Assembly (NCBI GenBank): GCA_013339895.1
Contig: JABACO010000017.1
Span: forward strand, 3,494,118-3,558,117
DNA: 64,000 bases
Direction of reading: 5' to 3'
Origin: Ephydatia muelleri
Lineage: Eukaryota; Porifera; Demospongiae; Spongillida; Spongillidae
Below the pieces are notes generated by a model. The model made no database searches. It saw only the letters and a list, made by a program, of their open reading frames with translations, and was not told the origin of the DNA. Shown here one piece after another: positions 1 to 12,029 of the stretch (its first letter is position 1; the number at the start of each line of letters is the position of its first letter). The position numbers and the translations under genes were made by a program.

Positions 1-201
1 TGCATGTATGTGCCTGTGTACCTTCTGACACATATGTGTACGTGTTGGCTTTGTACAGTAAGCTTATTAAGGTGTGTGAAAATCATTTGAAGCATCTGAT
101 TTGTGGCCATATTAATAGAAACCAAATTTATTATGCATGGGCAACTGTTTAGGGATTTACCCTTCCTCCTCCCCCTTCCATTTCTTCACTCTTTGCTCCA
201 G

Positions 202-713
202 ATAATGTCCATTTTCAAAACACTGCACAGCTTCTTCAAGCTTTGACTGTTGGTGGTGTTCAGTTTCAGCTTCAGGTATTAAGATGCTTGGTAGTTTGTT
301 CCCTTCTGGGGTTTAACAAATTTTTACATCAGACTTTCTGACATGAAAATCTTCGTGGTCACATGAAATAAGGAATGTATCATGCGCATATATGGTGTGT
401 GCTGCATAATTAAAGTCAAGCCACATAAACATCTTCAAATGTGAAGGTTTAACACAACACAATCAAACTTCTTGTGACAATCAAACATCCACTCCCTGAA
501 ACAATAGAATTTTTAGCAGCATACAGTAACCAATGAATGGAGTCATGTGCTTGTGTAGTAAAATGCATGTGTGATAACAATGCAATGCTTAAATGTGTGA
601 ACATTTTCTATTTATAGGTCTACACTGATAAAGCTCACTCATTGTCTGGAGACAGTACAAAACGTCACCTTTACACATTGATAGCCGATTTCCTAATACG
701 AAGCTTTCGATGA
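202..713 (+). CDS. 3' end of a DPP4/FAP-like prolyl peptidase gene (last two exons)
   Basis: Two exons, 202-275 and 618-713, are joined by a GT-AG intron (276-617) in phase 0 and end at TGA 711-713. The first exon follows an acceptor (tgctccag) and reads NVHFQNTAQLLQALTVGG; the second reads VYTDKAHSLSGDSTKRHLY and stops about 11 residues later. This matches the C-terminal end of the S9B family (DPP4, FAP, DPP8/9), in which the catalytic Asp lies just before the NVHF block and the catalytic His sits in the D-x-x-H-x-x-S/A motif, here DKAHSL. The enzymes of this family release N-terminal dipeptides after proline; DPP4 and FAP are type II membrane proteins. The rest of the gene lies left of the window. 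Seen: motifs, splice sites, stop. Known: family roles. Inferred: that the upstream gene is intact. Confidence 0.82.
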
Positions 714-760
714 TTTTCTAGCTGTGTGTTCCATATTCTCATTGTGTCTTGCAGGTTTTT

Positions 761-766
761 AATAAA
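761..766 (+). promoter_or_regulatory. Polyadenylation signal AATAAA for the DPP4-like gene
   Basis: AATAAA lies 48 bases after the TGA of the DPP4-like last exon, a usual spacing for a short 3' UTR. The foldback element at 803 begins about 36 bases further on, so it probably sits just past the transcript end. Confidence 0.55.
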
Positions 767-802
767 GCAGTTTCTGTGTTATTTCATTTGTATCAGTATC
801 TT

Positions 803-1263
803 AATGTCTAATGTCCTGGGCGTCCACCGCGGAGCACGTTTGTACATCGCGCATCGCGGGGTACGCAAAACAAAGTTTTTTGCGTTCCGCCGGTTCAGTA
901 TTCTAGCGATGTTTGATTGTTTTGCCACGTTTTATAAGTCCTTATCTGTTTGGTCCGAAGCTTTAAAGGCCTAAGACCATCCGCTGCTCTTACAGCAGCG
1001 CGTCATAGCATGTGGGGTTCTATGTTCTTACCTTTAGCCTATAAGGCTTCGGACACCTCTGCTATGACGCGCTGCTGTAAGAGCAGCTAGCGGATGGTCT
1101 TAGGCCTTCAAAGCTTCGGCCCAAACAGATAAGGACTTAATTATAAAACGTGGCAAAACAATCAAACATCGCGCTTGAATATTGAACCGGCGGAACGCAA
1201 AAAAGCTTTGTTTTGCGAACCGCGCGATGTGCTCCGCGGTGCACGCCCAGGACATTAGTCATT
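803..1263. repeat. Foldback element (about 460 bp imperfect palindrome)
   Basis: The left arm starts with AATGTCTAATGTCCTGGGCG and the right arm ends with its near-perfect reverse complement. The arms, about 200 bp each, pair through the GCGGAGCAC, TTTGCGTTCCGCCGGTTCA and CTGCTCTTACAGCAGCG blocks, leaving a short central loop near 1015-1050. It has no coding capacity; the 82-codon frame inside is a by-product. This is the shape of a foldback or palindromic MITE. The family and target duplication are not clear. Confidence 0.85.
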
Positions 1264-1489
1264 CAAATACGTTTGGTAAATTAGTCTTTCGTAGTTGTGC
1301 ATAATTAGAATTTTGTGTGGTGTGCAAAGGAACGTAATACCCTTAATCTTGCATACTTGATAATGAGTTATTCAATACCACACAAAACAAGGAGTAGGTC
1401 TTCCAATGCCACGTAACATCATTACATGTAGGTATGAGCAACTACAAATCCATGTACACAGACAACCTCATAGGCATAGGAACCGGGGT

Positions 1490-1526
<37 letters not shown>

Positions 1527-1595
1527 ACCCATATCTTGGGCATTATGTGTATAAAGAATGCTGAATTTATATTTGACCCCCCCCCCCCCCCCCCC
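1490..1595. repeat. Paired homopolymers: G run then C run
   Basis: A run of 32 G (1490-1521) is followed 55 bp later by a run of 19 C (1577-1595). The two can pair into a G:C hairpin, or the G run can form a quadruplex. Similar G or C runs recur at 43.9, 45.74, 46.93 and 53.38 kb. Confidence 0.9.
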
Positions 1596-2645
1596 TCAAT
1601 CCTGTTTACGTTCCTACGCTTCTAAACCTGGACCCAGAATTGGTTGCAAAGGCTATGGAGTGTGATCCTTCATGTTCATACAAGGTGCAGAAGTGACACA
1701 AATATATATATGTGAAGCATTTGTAGCTTGGGCTGAACTATATGTGAAGTGATGAGCACCAAATTCAGTTGCTCTCGTTGAATGTAATGTTTTCATATGC
1801 ATATTGCTGTACTTTAGTACTGACTAGGGTCCCGGATAAAATTGCAGTTATGTGCTACATATTAAGTGTTGTATTTCAATCAAGTGAAGTCAAATTCATT
1901 AGTTAGATATGGCTTGTCATCAATTCTATTACTCATTGATTGCATCAATAACTAAATGAAGACACAAGATCTCTTACCAGGGGTTACATAAAAAAAAAAA
2001 TAATCTGTTTGAAGAGACAATTATATCAATTTATTTGTGGAGGGTCTTGATTTTGTTGATTAACCATGAGTCTGATCCATCAGCCAGGTCTCACTAATAT
2101 CCCTCTGAATTTCTGTGAGTCTAAATATCAGGTACATGTACTGTACACATTTATAAGTAACACCAAACAGCATAACTGACACAACCATGCTATGCTTCAA
2201 AATACCATCATCAATGGTGTATTGATAGCTACGAATCATGTGCGTGCATGCATGTCTGCTTAGGAGAAACAAAGTCCATGTCCCACTTTTATGGAGCAAA
2301 GCCACCATTTTTAACCCAATGACTGTTAAACCTCTGGTATGTGCAGTTCCCAGTCCCACAGCTTCTAACCACAGCCGCCACCTTGTACATGTACACAATT
2401 CCATACAGAGGGTATACTTTATTATCATTCTGGGATGATATGCATGCCACTTATGGACCTCCTGTTTGAGTTATGTGTGTGGTGTGTAGGTGTTCTGTTT
2501 CATTCCTATCAACTGAAATGTATCAGTTCTCATTTATATAAAAAGTTGACGTCTACATGACATAACATTCTAGTGCTAGTGAATAACACACAAGTGCAAG
2601 TGGTGGGTGGAAAATTGGGTTCATAAATAAGTGTTCTATCAGGTC
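1596..2645. other. No gene recognised
   Basis: AT-rich sequence between the homopolymer pair and the ALDH fragment. Open frames of up to 122 codons occur near 2060-2440, but they have no recognisable motif and no splice context, so I do not call them. Confidence 0.5.
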
Positions 2646-3155
2646 TCATTTGTGAGCCAGTACTGTACACTCATCCGTGAATTCCAGTACCAATGGACTC
2701 ATCACCAGGCACAATGTTGACCACACCTGGGAAAAAAAACCAGCCTCCTTGAGTGAGGCAATGTGGAGTGCAGTAAGTGGAGTCCGTTGTGCAGGCTTCA
2801 ATACAACTGTGTTTCCTGCGCACAGGGCGGGGCCCAATGTCCAGGCCTGCATCAGTAGGGGGAAGTCCCCAGAGATGATCTGACCAACTATGCCCACCGG
2901 CTCCTTGGAAGTGAAGCAGAGATGTGGCCCATCAACAGGAAGTGTCGATCCGTGGAGCTTGCTAGCCCACCATGTGTGCAAAGTACAATAGCATTTGATT
3001 ACATCTGGGAGGTACTTATTAGGTGATGGCCCTCCATTATCTAGATTCTTGAGACTAGTGAGGTATATGTGGTCCCTGTCGATGAGGTCAGCCAGCTTAT
3101 ACAGCAGGCAACTTCTATCCAATGCATCCATGGTGCGCCACAGTCTCCTTGGCAA
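2646..3155 (-). pseudogene. Aldehyde dehydrogenase fragment, copy A (N-terminal part)
   Basis: The minus-strand frame contains [66 protein letters not shown] and [11 protein letters not shown] in the order found in ALDH1/ALDH2-type enzymes (NAD-binding part, about residues 75-230 of about 500). These enzymes oxidise aldehydes to carboxylic acids. After EAGF the expected PGVVN block is shifted out of frame (read as [12 protein letters not shown]). The catalytic Cys and Glu regions are absent, so this is a truncated, frameshifted copy. It begins without a start codon, at the WRTMDA block, which is an exon edge in copy B. Upstream on the same strand lies the unrecognised sequence X (3391-4330), which also adjoins copy B. 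Confidence 0.85.
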
Positions 3156-3390
3156 CTAAGTACTTAATACATGAATACTTGGACCAACACAAATGATTTA
3201 AAGTCATATACATGTGTACATGTATGCAGTACAACTAAATCAAAGTATTTTCTACATGTTTATAAGAAAGTTTGCAATAGCACTGTTAAAAGCAAGGAAA
3301 CAAGGGTTAAATCATTTGGAAGTACTACAGTGATGCATTAGTCTGTGAAGTCATCTGAATACTGAAATGGGGTACTTCAGCAGGTATACA

Positions 3391-4330
3391 TCATGTATAA
3401 ATGGTGTGTAATGGTTGTGTGTGTGTGCATGCATGTATGTATGCACTCCAATGAGTTAACCCCTCCTTAATAATACTCACTCTGTGTTCCAGGAGCCACT
3501 CCAGACGATCCTTGAATCTGATATCACATACACCACACAGAGGCTTGTGTTTAATTTCAAAATCTTTTACAGTACTATACCAGTCCACTGATGTCACTTT
3601 TTTGTTGGGTCTCATTCTCAAGATCAAAGCAATTGTCGCATTGTCTTCAGCACACTGAGCAAACAATGCTCGAGTGTTTAGATTTAGCACAAACATTGTG
3701 ACAAACAAAAAGAATGTGATCTATCTTGCTATGCTCCTTTAAGGTATCATCCCCACCGCTAAGTGCATGATTCAATGCATCATTGAGATAACGCAGTCCA
3801 AGTATTTCTATTCACATTGGAAGCTCTTGCATATCCCTTGGACATGGATCAGTTGTAGCTTCTTGATTTGTTCTTGGATATACCCTAAATCTGCTAAAAC
3901 AAACACAGAAGTCATCCATAACGTTATCAGAAGATCTCCTTGATACTGTGATAGTAGATTCAATCACTTCCTGTGGGCTTTTGAAAAGGACTTCATGCCA
4001 GTAAACTAGTTCTATAAAATCAATTTCAGGAAGCTTATCAACTTCAAATTTCGCCCCATATACTGATTCCCTCAGAAGCGTCTCAAGTTTCTTAAGCTGA
4101 TCATCATTGGGTTTACAATTATCCGGAAATTTTTCAGCACACCTCAACGATTCTCTACGCGACTTTCTATTCCTTTCCAGTAAGCTTCCTGCTGATCTTC
4201 ACTGAATTGTGACATGCACTGCTGTTATAGATGGAACTGAACAATAACATTGTGTGGAAGGTCCAACAGGAGCCACGATCGGATATACAGCTTAGCTTTA
4301 TCGTGAGCACTAATTGCCGCGCGTATACGT
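3391..4330 (-). pseudogene. Unrecognised gene remnant X, copy A
   Basis: Two minus-strand frames (4147-3812 and 3708-3391) are related to a second copy at 27838-28350. The lower one has a Cys-rich stretch, HKPLCGVCDIRFKDRLEWLL; the upper has KPNDDQLKKLETLLRESVYG. Nucleotide identity to copy B is easily seen over about 130 bp (for example ATCCTTGAATCT and CTTGTGTTTAATTTCAAAAT). I do not recognise the family. A zinc-ribbon or ZZ-like fold was considered because of the CxxC after a His, but too few ligands are visible. In both copies X is next to ALDH sequence on the same strand. Confidence 0.5.
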
Positions 4331-6025
4331 TCCTAGGGTGTATGGAGGTAGGAGTTAGGGTGTATGAGTAGGAGTTATAGGGTGTATGGGGTAGGAGTTA
4401 GGGTGTATGGATGGTAGGAGTTAGGGTGTATGGAGTTAGGAGTTAGGGTGTATGGGGGTAGGAGTTAGGGTGTATGGGGTAGGAGTTAGGGTGTATGTGT
4501 GGGTAGGAGTTAGGGTGTATGAGGTAGGAGTTAGTGTGTATGGAGGTAGGAGTTAGGGTGTATGGAGGTAGGAGTTGGTGTATGGAGGTAGGAGTTAGGG
4601 CGTATGGGTAGGAGTTAGGGTGTATGAGGTAGTAGTTAGGGTGTATGGAGTTAGGAGTTAGGTGTATGGAGGTAGGAAGTTAGGGTGTATGGACGGTAGG
4701 AGTTAGGGCGTATGGGGTATAGGAGTTAAGGTGTATGGAGGTAGGAGTTAGGTGTATGGGGGGTAGGAGTTAGGTGTATGGAGGTAGGCGTTAGGGTGTA
4801 TGGACGGGTAGGAGTTAGGGTGTATGGAGGTTGGAGTTTGGGTGATAGAGGTAGGAGTTAGGGTGTATGGAGGTAGGAGAGTAGGAGTTAGGGTGTAGGG
4901 GTAGTTAGGGGGTATGGAGGTAGGAGTTAGGGTGTATGGAGGTAGGAGTTAGGGTGTATGGGGGTAGGAGTTAGGGGTATGGGGTAGGAGTTAGGGGTAT
5001 GGGGGTAGGAGTTAGGGTGTATGGAGGTAGGAGTTAGGGTGTATGGGGTAGGAGTTAGGGTGTATGGAGGTAGGAGTTAGGGTGTATGGAGGTAGGAGTT
5101 AGGGTGTATGAAGGTTGGAGTTGGGTGTATGGAGGTAGGAGTTAGGGTGTATGGAGGTAGGAGTTAGGGGGTATGGAGGTAGGAGGTAGGGGTATGGGAG
5201 GTAGGAGTTAGGGTGTAGGAGGTAGGAGTTAGGGGTATGGAGGTAGAGTTAGGGTGTATGGGGTAGGGAGTTAGGGTGTATGGGGGTAGGAATTTGGGGT
5301 ATGGGGTAGGAGTTAGGGTGTATGGAGGTAGGAGTTAGGGTGTATGAAGGTAGGAATTAGGGTGTATGAGGTAGGAGTTAGGGTGTCTAGAGGTAGGAGT
5401 TAGGGTGTATGGAGGTATGAATGGAGGTAGGAGTTAGGGTGTATGGAGGTAGGAGTTCGGGTGTATGGAGGTAGGAGTTAGGGTGTATGGGGGTAGGAGT
5501 TAGGGTGTATGGGGGTAGGAGTTAGGATGTATGGAGGTAGGAGTTAGGGTGTATGGAGGTAGGAGTTATGGTGTATGGAGTAGGAGTTAGGATGTATGGA
5601 GGTAGGAGTTATGGTGTATGGAGTAGGAGTTAGGATGTATGGAGGTAGGAGTTATGGTGTATGGAGTAGGAGTTAGGGTGTATGGAGGTAGGAGTTAGGG
5701 TGTATGGAGGTAGGAGTTAGGGTGTATGGAGGGTAGGAGTTAGGGTGTATGGAGGTAGGAGTTAGGGTGTATGGAGGTAGGAGTTAGGGTGTATGGGGTA
5801 GGAGTTAAGGTGTATGGAGGTAGGAGTTAGGGTGTATGGAGGTAGGAGTTAGGGTGTATGGGGGGTAGGAGTTAGGGTGTATGGAGGTAGGAGTTATGGT
5901 GTATGGAGTAGGAGTTAGGGTGTATGGAGGTAGGAGTTAGGGTGTATGGAGGTAGGAGTTAGGGTGTATGGATGGTAGGAGTTAGGGTGTATGGAGGTAG
6001 GAGTTAGGGTGTATGGAGGTAGGTA
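4331..6025. repeat. Minisatellite, about 21-22 bp unit containing TTAGGG
   Basis: About 80 tandem copies of the unit TAGGAGTTAGGGTGTATGGAG, with small changes in the G runs and occasional deletions. Each unit carries one TTAGGG hexamer, but as part of a longer unit, so this is not a simple telomere array. It starts right after gene remnant X and ends about 20 bp before a foldback arm at 6047. Confidence 0.97.
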
Positions 6026-6046
6026 TATAATACATGTCTGTATAAA

Positions 6047-6430
6047 ATGGGACAGTTTCCGCGAAAATTGCCCCACGGATATATTATAAAATGTTATAAA
6101 AATGCATCGCGGGTGAATCGCTATAACTTCCCAACGGTTAACGCTATCGACTTCCTATTTTCAACACTTCATACTACACCATTTTACTACGAGGAAACGT
6201 ATTTTGGTGCCTTGCACTAGTTCCTTGCGGATGCTACGAAGTCCGATACCCCATGGGGTTCAAACCGTCACATCTTCAGCTAGGAGAGTTTAAATCGCTT
6301 CAAATTCCGTATGCACGTACAGGGGTCCTGTTGCTATTGATGTGTTCAGTTCTTTAATTTTTACTCTATCCGTCACGGAGATACAGCTGTGCAAAGTTAA
6401 TGCACATTTCCCGCTCGATTGCACCATTTT
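6047..6430. repeat. Solo arm of the ATGGGACAGTTTCC foldback family
   Basis: It begins ATGGGACAGTTTCCGCGAAA and carries ACTTCATACTACACCATT, TCCGATACCCCATGGGGTTC and CGGAGATACAGCTGTGCAAA, matching one arm of the full foldback at 13875-14698. No opposite arm follows, so it is a half element or a decayed copy. The next 480 bp (6431-6917) hold no feature I can recognise. Confidence 0.8.
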
Positions 6431-6917
6431 TGCATGCAACCCGTGTTCCATTCTCCCAATCCACAATAAATTTTGATAACTTCTTTGTTCCGCCCATTTC
6501 TCCCTTAAACTAAGCTAGCCGTTCCCAACTGTTTTTGTCTCACTCAGGCAGTGAGTTTATGCGGGAAAGTTAAAAGAAGAAGAACGCTGCTCAGTTCCAG
6601 ACGATCGTACCAAATTAACGGACCCCAAGTGAATATAACCTTGCGCCTCCCACGTCGCCGGCAGTATTCAAAACGGCACGCGTAAGGCTATTTGCTAGCA
6701 CTCACATCATCCTCTAGTCGTGTAATAAAGCTTTCCTATTTGCCATCATCTTGCTAAAATCATCGTCTTATATCTGCCACGCCCACTCGGCTACGATTTT
6801 CACACAACTTTCAGCTCACACATAGTACATGAACTCATGCTGGCTCCCACTTGTGCACACACTTGCATTGTTGCGTACATGGCCCTGTACACTATTGTAT
6901 GGCATATTTTCTTATAC

Positions 6918-6919
6918 AC

Positions 6920-6972
<53 letters not shown>
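6918..6972. repeat. (CA)n microsatellite
   Basis: An uninterrupted CA run of about 55 bp. The open frames through it are periodic artefacts. Confidence 0.98.
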
Positions 6973-6974
<2 letters not shown>

Positions 6975-7139
6975 ATGTACAGCGTACTTGCACACACCAG
7001 TTATACATGTGGCAAACAATACACCTGTCTGATGATAGTACAAACACTCTCACTCACAAACATTGTCACATGCACAAGTACATGTATTCTATTCAATTCA
7101 GCTGATTGCATTTCAATTTTTGTACCAAGCTTGCATAAA

Positions 7140-9059
7140 ACACACATGCACAGGCACACACACACACACATGACATACACACACAGACACACAAATGCAC
7201 ACACAGAAACACTAACACATGACATACACACACAGACACACAAATGCACACACAGACACACTAACGCACACACACATACACACATGACATACACACAGAC
7301 GCATACAAACACACAGACACACTAACGCACACACACACACTCACACAGACACACACACAGGCACACACAGACACACAAATGCACACACAGACACACTAAC
7401 ACACACACACACAAACGCACACAGACACACACACATGACATACACACAGACGCATACAAACACACGCACACAGATACACAGACAACACACATGGACACAC
7501 AAAAAACACGACACACATATGACAAACACACACACACGCACACACACACACGTACACACACACATGGAAATACACACTAGCACACAGACACACATGCACA
7601 CACACATGCATGAAATACACACTAGCACACACAGACACACTACATACACACAGACGCATTCAAACACACACACACAGACACATAACGCACACACACAAAC
7701 ACACACACGCACACATGACATATACACATACACACACAGACACACTAACGCACACACACACAAACGCACACAGACACACACATGACATACACACAGACGC
7801 ATACAAACACACACAGATACACAGACACACATGGACACACAAAACACACGACACACATTATGACAAACACACACACGCACACACACACACGTACACATAC
7901 ACACATGGAAATACACACTAGCACACACAGACACACATGCACACACACATGCATGAAATACACACTAGCACACACATGCACACACAGACACACATGACAT
8001 ACACACACAGACACACTAACACACACACACATGCACACAGACACACAAATGCACACACAGACTGCATTTCAATTTGTGTACCAAACACACACATGCACAC
8101 GCACAGGCACACACACACACATGACATACACACACAAATGCACACACAGACACACTAACGCACACACACACACAGATACACTAACGCACACACACACACA
8201 GACACACTAACGCACACACACAGACACACAAATGCACACACAGACACACTAATGCACACACACACACACACAGGCACACAGACACATGACATACACACAC
8301 AGACACACAAATGCACACACAGACACACTAACACACACACACACAAATGCACACACATGACATACACTGTACACACAGACGCATACAAACACGCACACAG
8401 ACACACTAACGCGCACACACTCACACAGCACACACAGACACATGACATACACACACAGACACACTAACGCACACACACACACAAACGCACACAGACACAC
8501 ACATGACATACACACTGATGCATACAAACACACACACACACAGATACACAGACACACACATGGACACACAAAACACACGACACACATATGACAAACACAC
8601 ACACACACACACGTACACACACACATGGAAATACACACTAGCACACACAAACACACATGCAGACACACACAGACACACATGCATACACACAGATGCATAC
8701 AAACACACACACACAGACACACAAACGCACACAGACACACACATGCCATACACAGACACATACAAAAACACACACACACACATACACTAACACACACACA
8801 GACACACACATGACATACACACAGACGCATACAAACACACACACATACAGATACACAGACACACAACATGGACACACAAAACACACGACACACACATATA
8901 CAAACACACACACACACATGGAAATACACACTAGCACACACAGACACACATGCATACACAGGCACACACGAAATACACAGACACACACACGAGACAGTCA
9001 CACAAAACACTCAGACACACACATGCACCGACACACACAGGAACATACACACACGACAG

Positions 9060-9090
<31 letters not shown>

Positions 9091-9310
9091 CACACAAGCA
9101 CACACAGACACACACACGAAATATATACACTCACGAAATACACAGACACACACACAGAAACACAGACACGCAGACTTGCACACAGACTCGCACACACAAT
9201 ATACATATAGACACACATGCACAGACACAACAGACACACACTCACAGATACACACACAATACACACAGACTCGCACATGTGCACAGACACGTGTTACACA
9301 AAGCACACAC
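7140..9310. repeat. CA-rich higher-order repeat array (about 2.2 kb)
   Basis: CA dinucleotides are interspersed with fixed words that recur in the same order: CATGACATACACACAGACGC, then ATGGACACACAAAACACACG, then ATGGAAATACACACTAGCAC. The last word occurs near 7564, 7905, 8625 and 8918, so units of roughly 300-370 bp have been amplified. A non-CA tag, TTTCAATTT(T/G)TGTACCAA, occurs at about 7110 and again at about 8066, marking a larger duplication of about 950 bp. All long open frames here (Thr-His or Cys-Val repeats) are spurious. Confidence 0.95.
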
Positions 9311-9699
9311 TGTTGTTCATGTGGAAAAAAACAGTAGTGCTCTCTGATAATGATGGTACACACATTTTCTCTCACTGAATGCCTTCTCTGCACATGCATT
9401 TTTGATCTATCTATTGAACAGCTCATGAGACCATGAGACATGTCTACACATGTAGGTACATGTAGCAACGTGTACACTGTAGTGTCATAGGAGTGGTCCT
9501 TTATGCATACATTGTGTCCTTATAGGACTGTCCCCTGACACAAGGGACAAGTCCGCAGATGGTCCGGGGGGAAAAGTATTAGGGGGGACTAATGATAGTA
9601 TGACAGTACCTGAAATTGTTCTGCTTTGAACCTTGCACTCCTTGCTTCCATGCCCACTTGAAAAAAAATCTGAAGTACAGTCCACGCATAGATCGACAT

Positions 9700-11770
9700 A
9701 GTCCATAATCATGAGTGAGAATCTTGCCTTTATTTGGTGCACAATGCAAATATTCTTATACTTGTGCAAGAAGTTGAGAAGCTCTTGTCCAAGTATTATC
9801 TGGGAGGACAACAGATCTTGACCTTTAGAAATATCTATAGTCACAGTATCATCTTCAAATAAGTCTGCTTCACTGAAGCCTTCCAACTCTGCTGCTCCAG
9901 CTCTTCTGAATCTCACTTAAATACTTCATTTCATTCTCACATACATCACAACACTCATAGGCACCATAGCTGCAGTCTATTTCACATTGATCAAAGTATC
10001 GTGAAAGAAGTCGTCGTCTGCATACATCATTGGTGGCAAATTGTAACATGTTGGAAAAGGAACTCTTGCTTCTACTCTCTGGCATCTGATCTACATGTAA
10101 TTGGAATTTTTCCTTACTTGCATTAAACATCAGTTCTGTCAATGCTTGTTTGCCATCTCTGCCTGCCCTTCCGGTTTGCTGTATAAACTCCTCAATTGAA
10201 AATGGCAGCCCAAAACATACGACATTCCGGACATGTTTGTAGTCAATACCTAATCCAAAAGCGCTGGTGGCAACCATCAACCTTGACTGGTCATTACGTC
10301 ATGAGGAGAAGTTCAGATTGTAAAGTTCATCGTTCTGTTGTCCAGTATAACTTGTGCATGTAATTCCAGTCTTGAGCAGTGCCCTGTGATTGATGTAGCA
10401 AGATAGAGTGGGGGTAAATAAACAATACAACGATCTTCTCCACTGTACATTGAACAATCCTGGCACACTCATTAACCACAGCTTCAACACTCCCATCTTT
10501 TTGCAACTGAAATTGAAACGGTTCGTCTATTGCCGGATAGGAAGTGGACTATATATTCCAAAGAAATTGGCTGATACAGCTTCATAGATCCATTGCGGAG
10601 CCGTGGCATCAATGGCACAGGGATACAACCCAAGATGTACGAGGGCCTAAAATCACTATCAATGCTAAAAAGATGTACCCCATGAATGAAAATTCTTCAA
10701 AGATGCTTAGATGCATGGAAAGAGATAAGGGTGTTTTGAATTGAAATTTCTGCTGCTGCTTCAGGTGTGAGCAGTAACAGACCATTGTTCCATTCATTAG
10801 TAGCCACAATTGAGCAGAGTATTCCATGTTCTTCAGCTCGCCTCTTTATATCATCTCTCAGTGCTATGGTAGGAACAATTATGACTGTTAACAGGTTTGG
10901 ATTGGTTAGGCTGAACAAGAAAAACAGCACACTTTTGCCACACCTGGTTTGGGAGCACAACAAACATGTCTATTAATGAATTCAACACATTATTGACAGC
11001 TGCCCACTGTTCAATGGACTTACATTGTGTCTCAGGATTATCGAACGTTTGCAGCGATTTCAAATAACAGTGAGATTCTTGTGGTGTCACAAACGGCTTT
11101 GAAAAAGGCCTGCTGTTTGTGTGGTTTTAGCCCGTTTTGTAACTGGTGGGTCTTACATCTCAATCACTGCATCAATAGTGGGCTTGAATGGTGAATGTTC
11201 AAGCTGGAAGTAGGTGGAGCTTCCATTTTACTCACTGCATCCATAGTATGCTTGGAATGGTAAACATGCATGCTGGTGCTTAATGGGTCTCTCACGTTAC
11301 CCACTACATGCACAGTATGCTTGGAATTGTGAACATTCAAGCTGGAGCTGCATGGGTGACTGTTCTAGAAATAGACTTGCCTGTGTTTAACTTATCTACT
11401 ACTTCTGGCCCATCCAAAACTCCAAAGTTGTGCTTATAGAATATAGGCAACTTTCAGCCAAATAATCTGGACTTTGCAAGGGTTAATTTTGTCATTATTG
11501 TGCTTTTTCTGTGCATGTTCTCGCACGAATCTCACTTCTCTTCCATAGTGAAAGCATGAACCGCATTGATACCCATCAATCCATTCCATAAAATCAAGAG
11601 GAACCAGTGGTGGCTGACTGGTATGCATACAGATGCTCTTTTTCACAAAGCACAATCTCATAATCATGTTTTGTTCATTCGAAGACAACGCAATATTGTG
11701 CTTCAACCTGAGATGCACAGCAAAGTTATGTATTCCCAAGAACTTACGTGTAGTTCTTGCAAACAAGACA
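9700..11770 (-). pseudogene. RecQ-family helicase remnant with N-terminal double zinc-finger region
   Basis: Reading the minus strand from 11766, a finger pair comes first (HNFAVHLRLKHNIALSS; YQCGSCFHYGREVRFVREHA then QKKH). A linker follows, then the helicase. Motif I is degenerate (TRCGKSVLFF), then VIIVPTIALRDDIKRRAEEH and LLLLTPEAA (Ia region), an out-of-frame motif II region, and motifs V-VI (ATSAFGLGIDYKHVRNVVCF, QQTGRAGRDG). A RecQ-type Zn domain comes last (CRRRLLSRYFDQCE, CCDVCE). The order matches fungal subtelomeric proteins that join DUF3505-like fingers to RecQ. At least three frame changes (near 10900, 10600 and 10290) and in-frame stops break it; a further acidic tail reads in another frame to about 9700. 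RecQ enzymes unwind DNA 3' to 5'. It lies head to head with the RAG1-like remnant at 12030. Confidence 0.8.
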
Positions 11771-12029
11771 AAGAAAGTTGCATTCCTTGCGGTAAATCAG
11801 ATTACATTTCCTCAGCACAATATCCTCCTCTGCACATCGTTATTCCTTTTCACCTCAGCATTTGTAACTGCACCTTCAGAGTTACTTGCACATCCTACAT
11901 CCTCTGCTGTGAATTCGTCACATTGACATTCCTGAATTCCATCATCAGCCTCTTCGCACTGAGCACTTCCTACTCCACCATCAGCCACATTGAGCACTTA
12001 TAATTCCACCATCAGCCTCTTTGCACCAG

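Noticed and set aside
2060..2438. 122-codon minus-strand frame
   Set aside because: No motif, no splice context, and an overlapping plus-strand frame is equally open.
3391..3708. ZZ-type or ribbon zinc finger in remnant X
   Set aside because: Only one CxxC and a nearby His are visible; the other ligands are missing.
4331..6025. True telomere
   Set aside because: TTAGGG occurs once per 21-22 bp unit and unique sequence continues on both sides.
6800..9477. Many frames of 60-253 codons in the 7-9 kb array
   Set aside because: Same CA periodicity; no start context, splice site or composition of a real protein.
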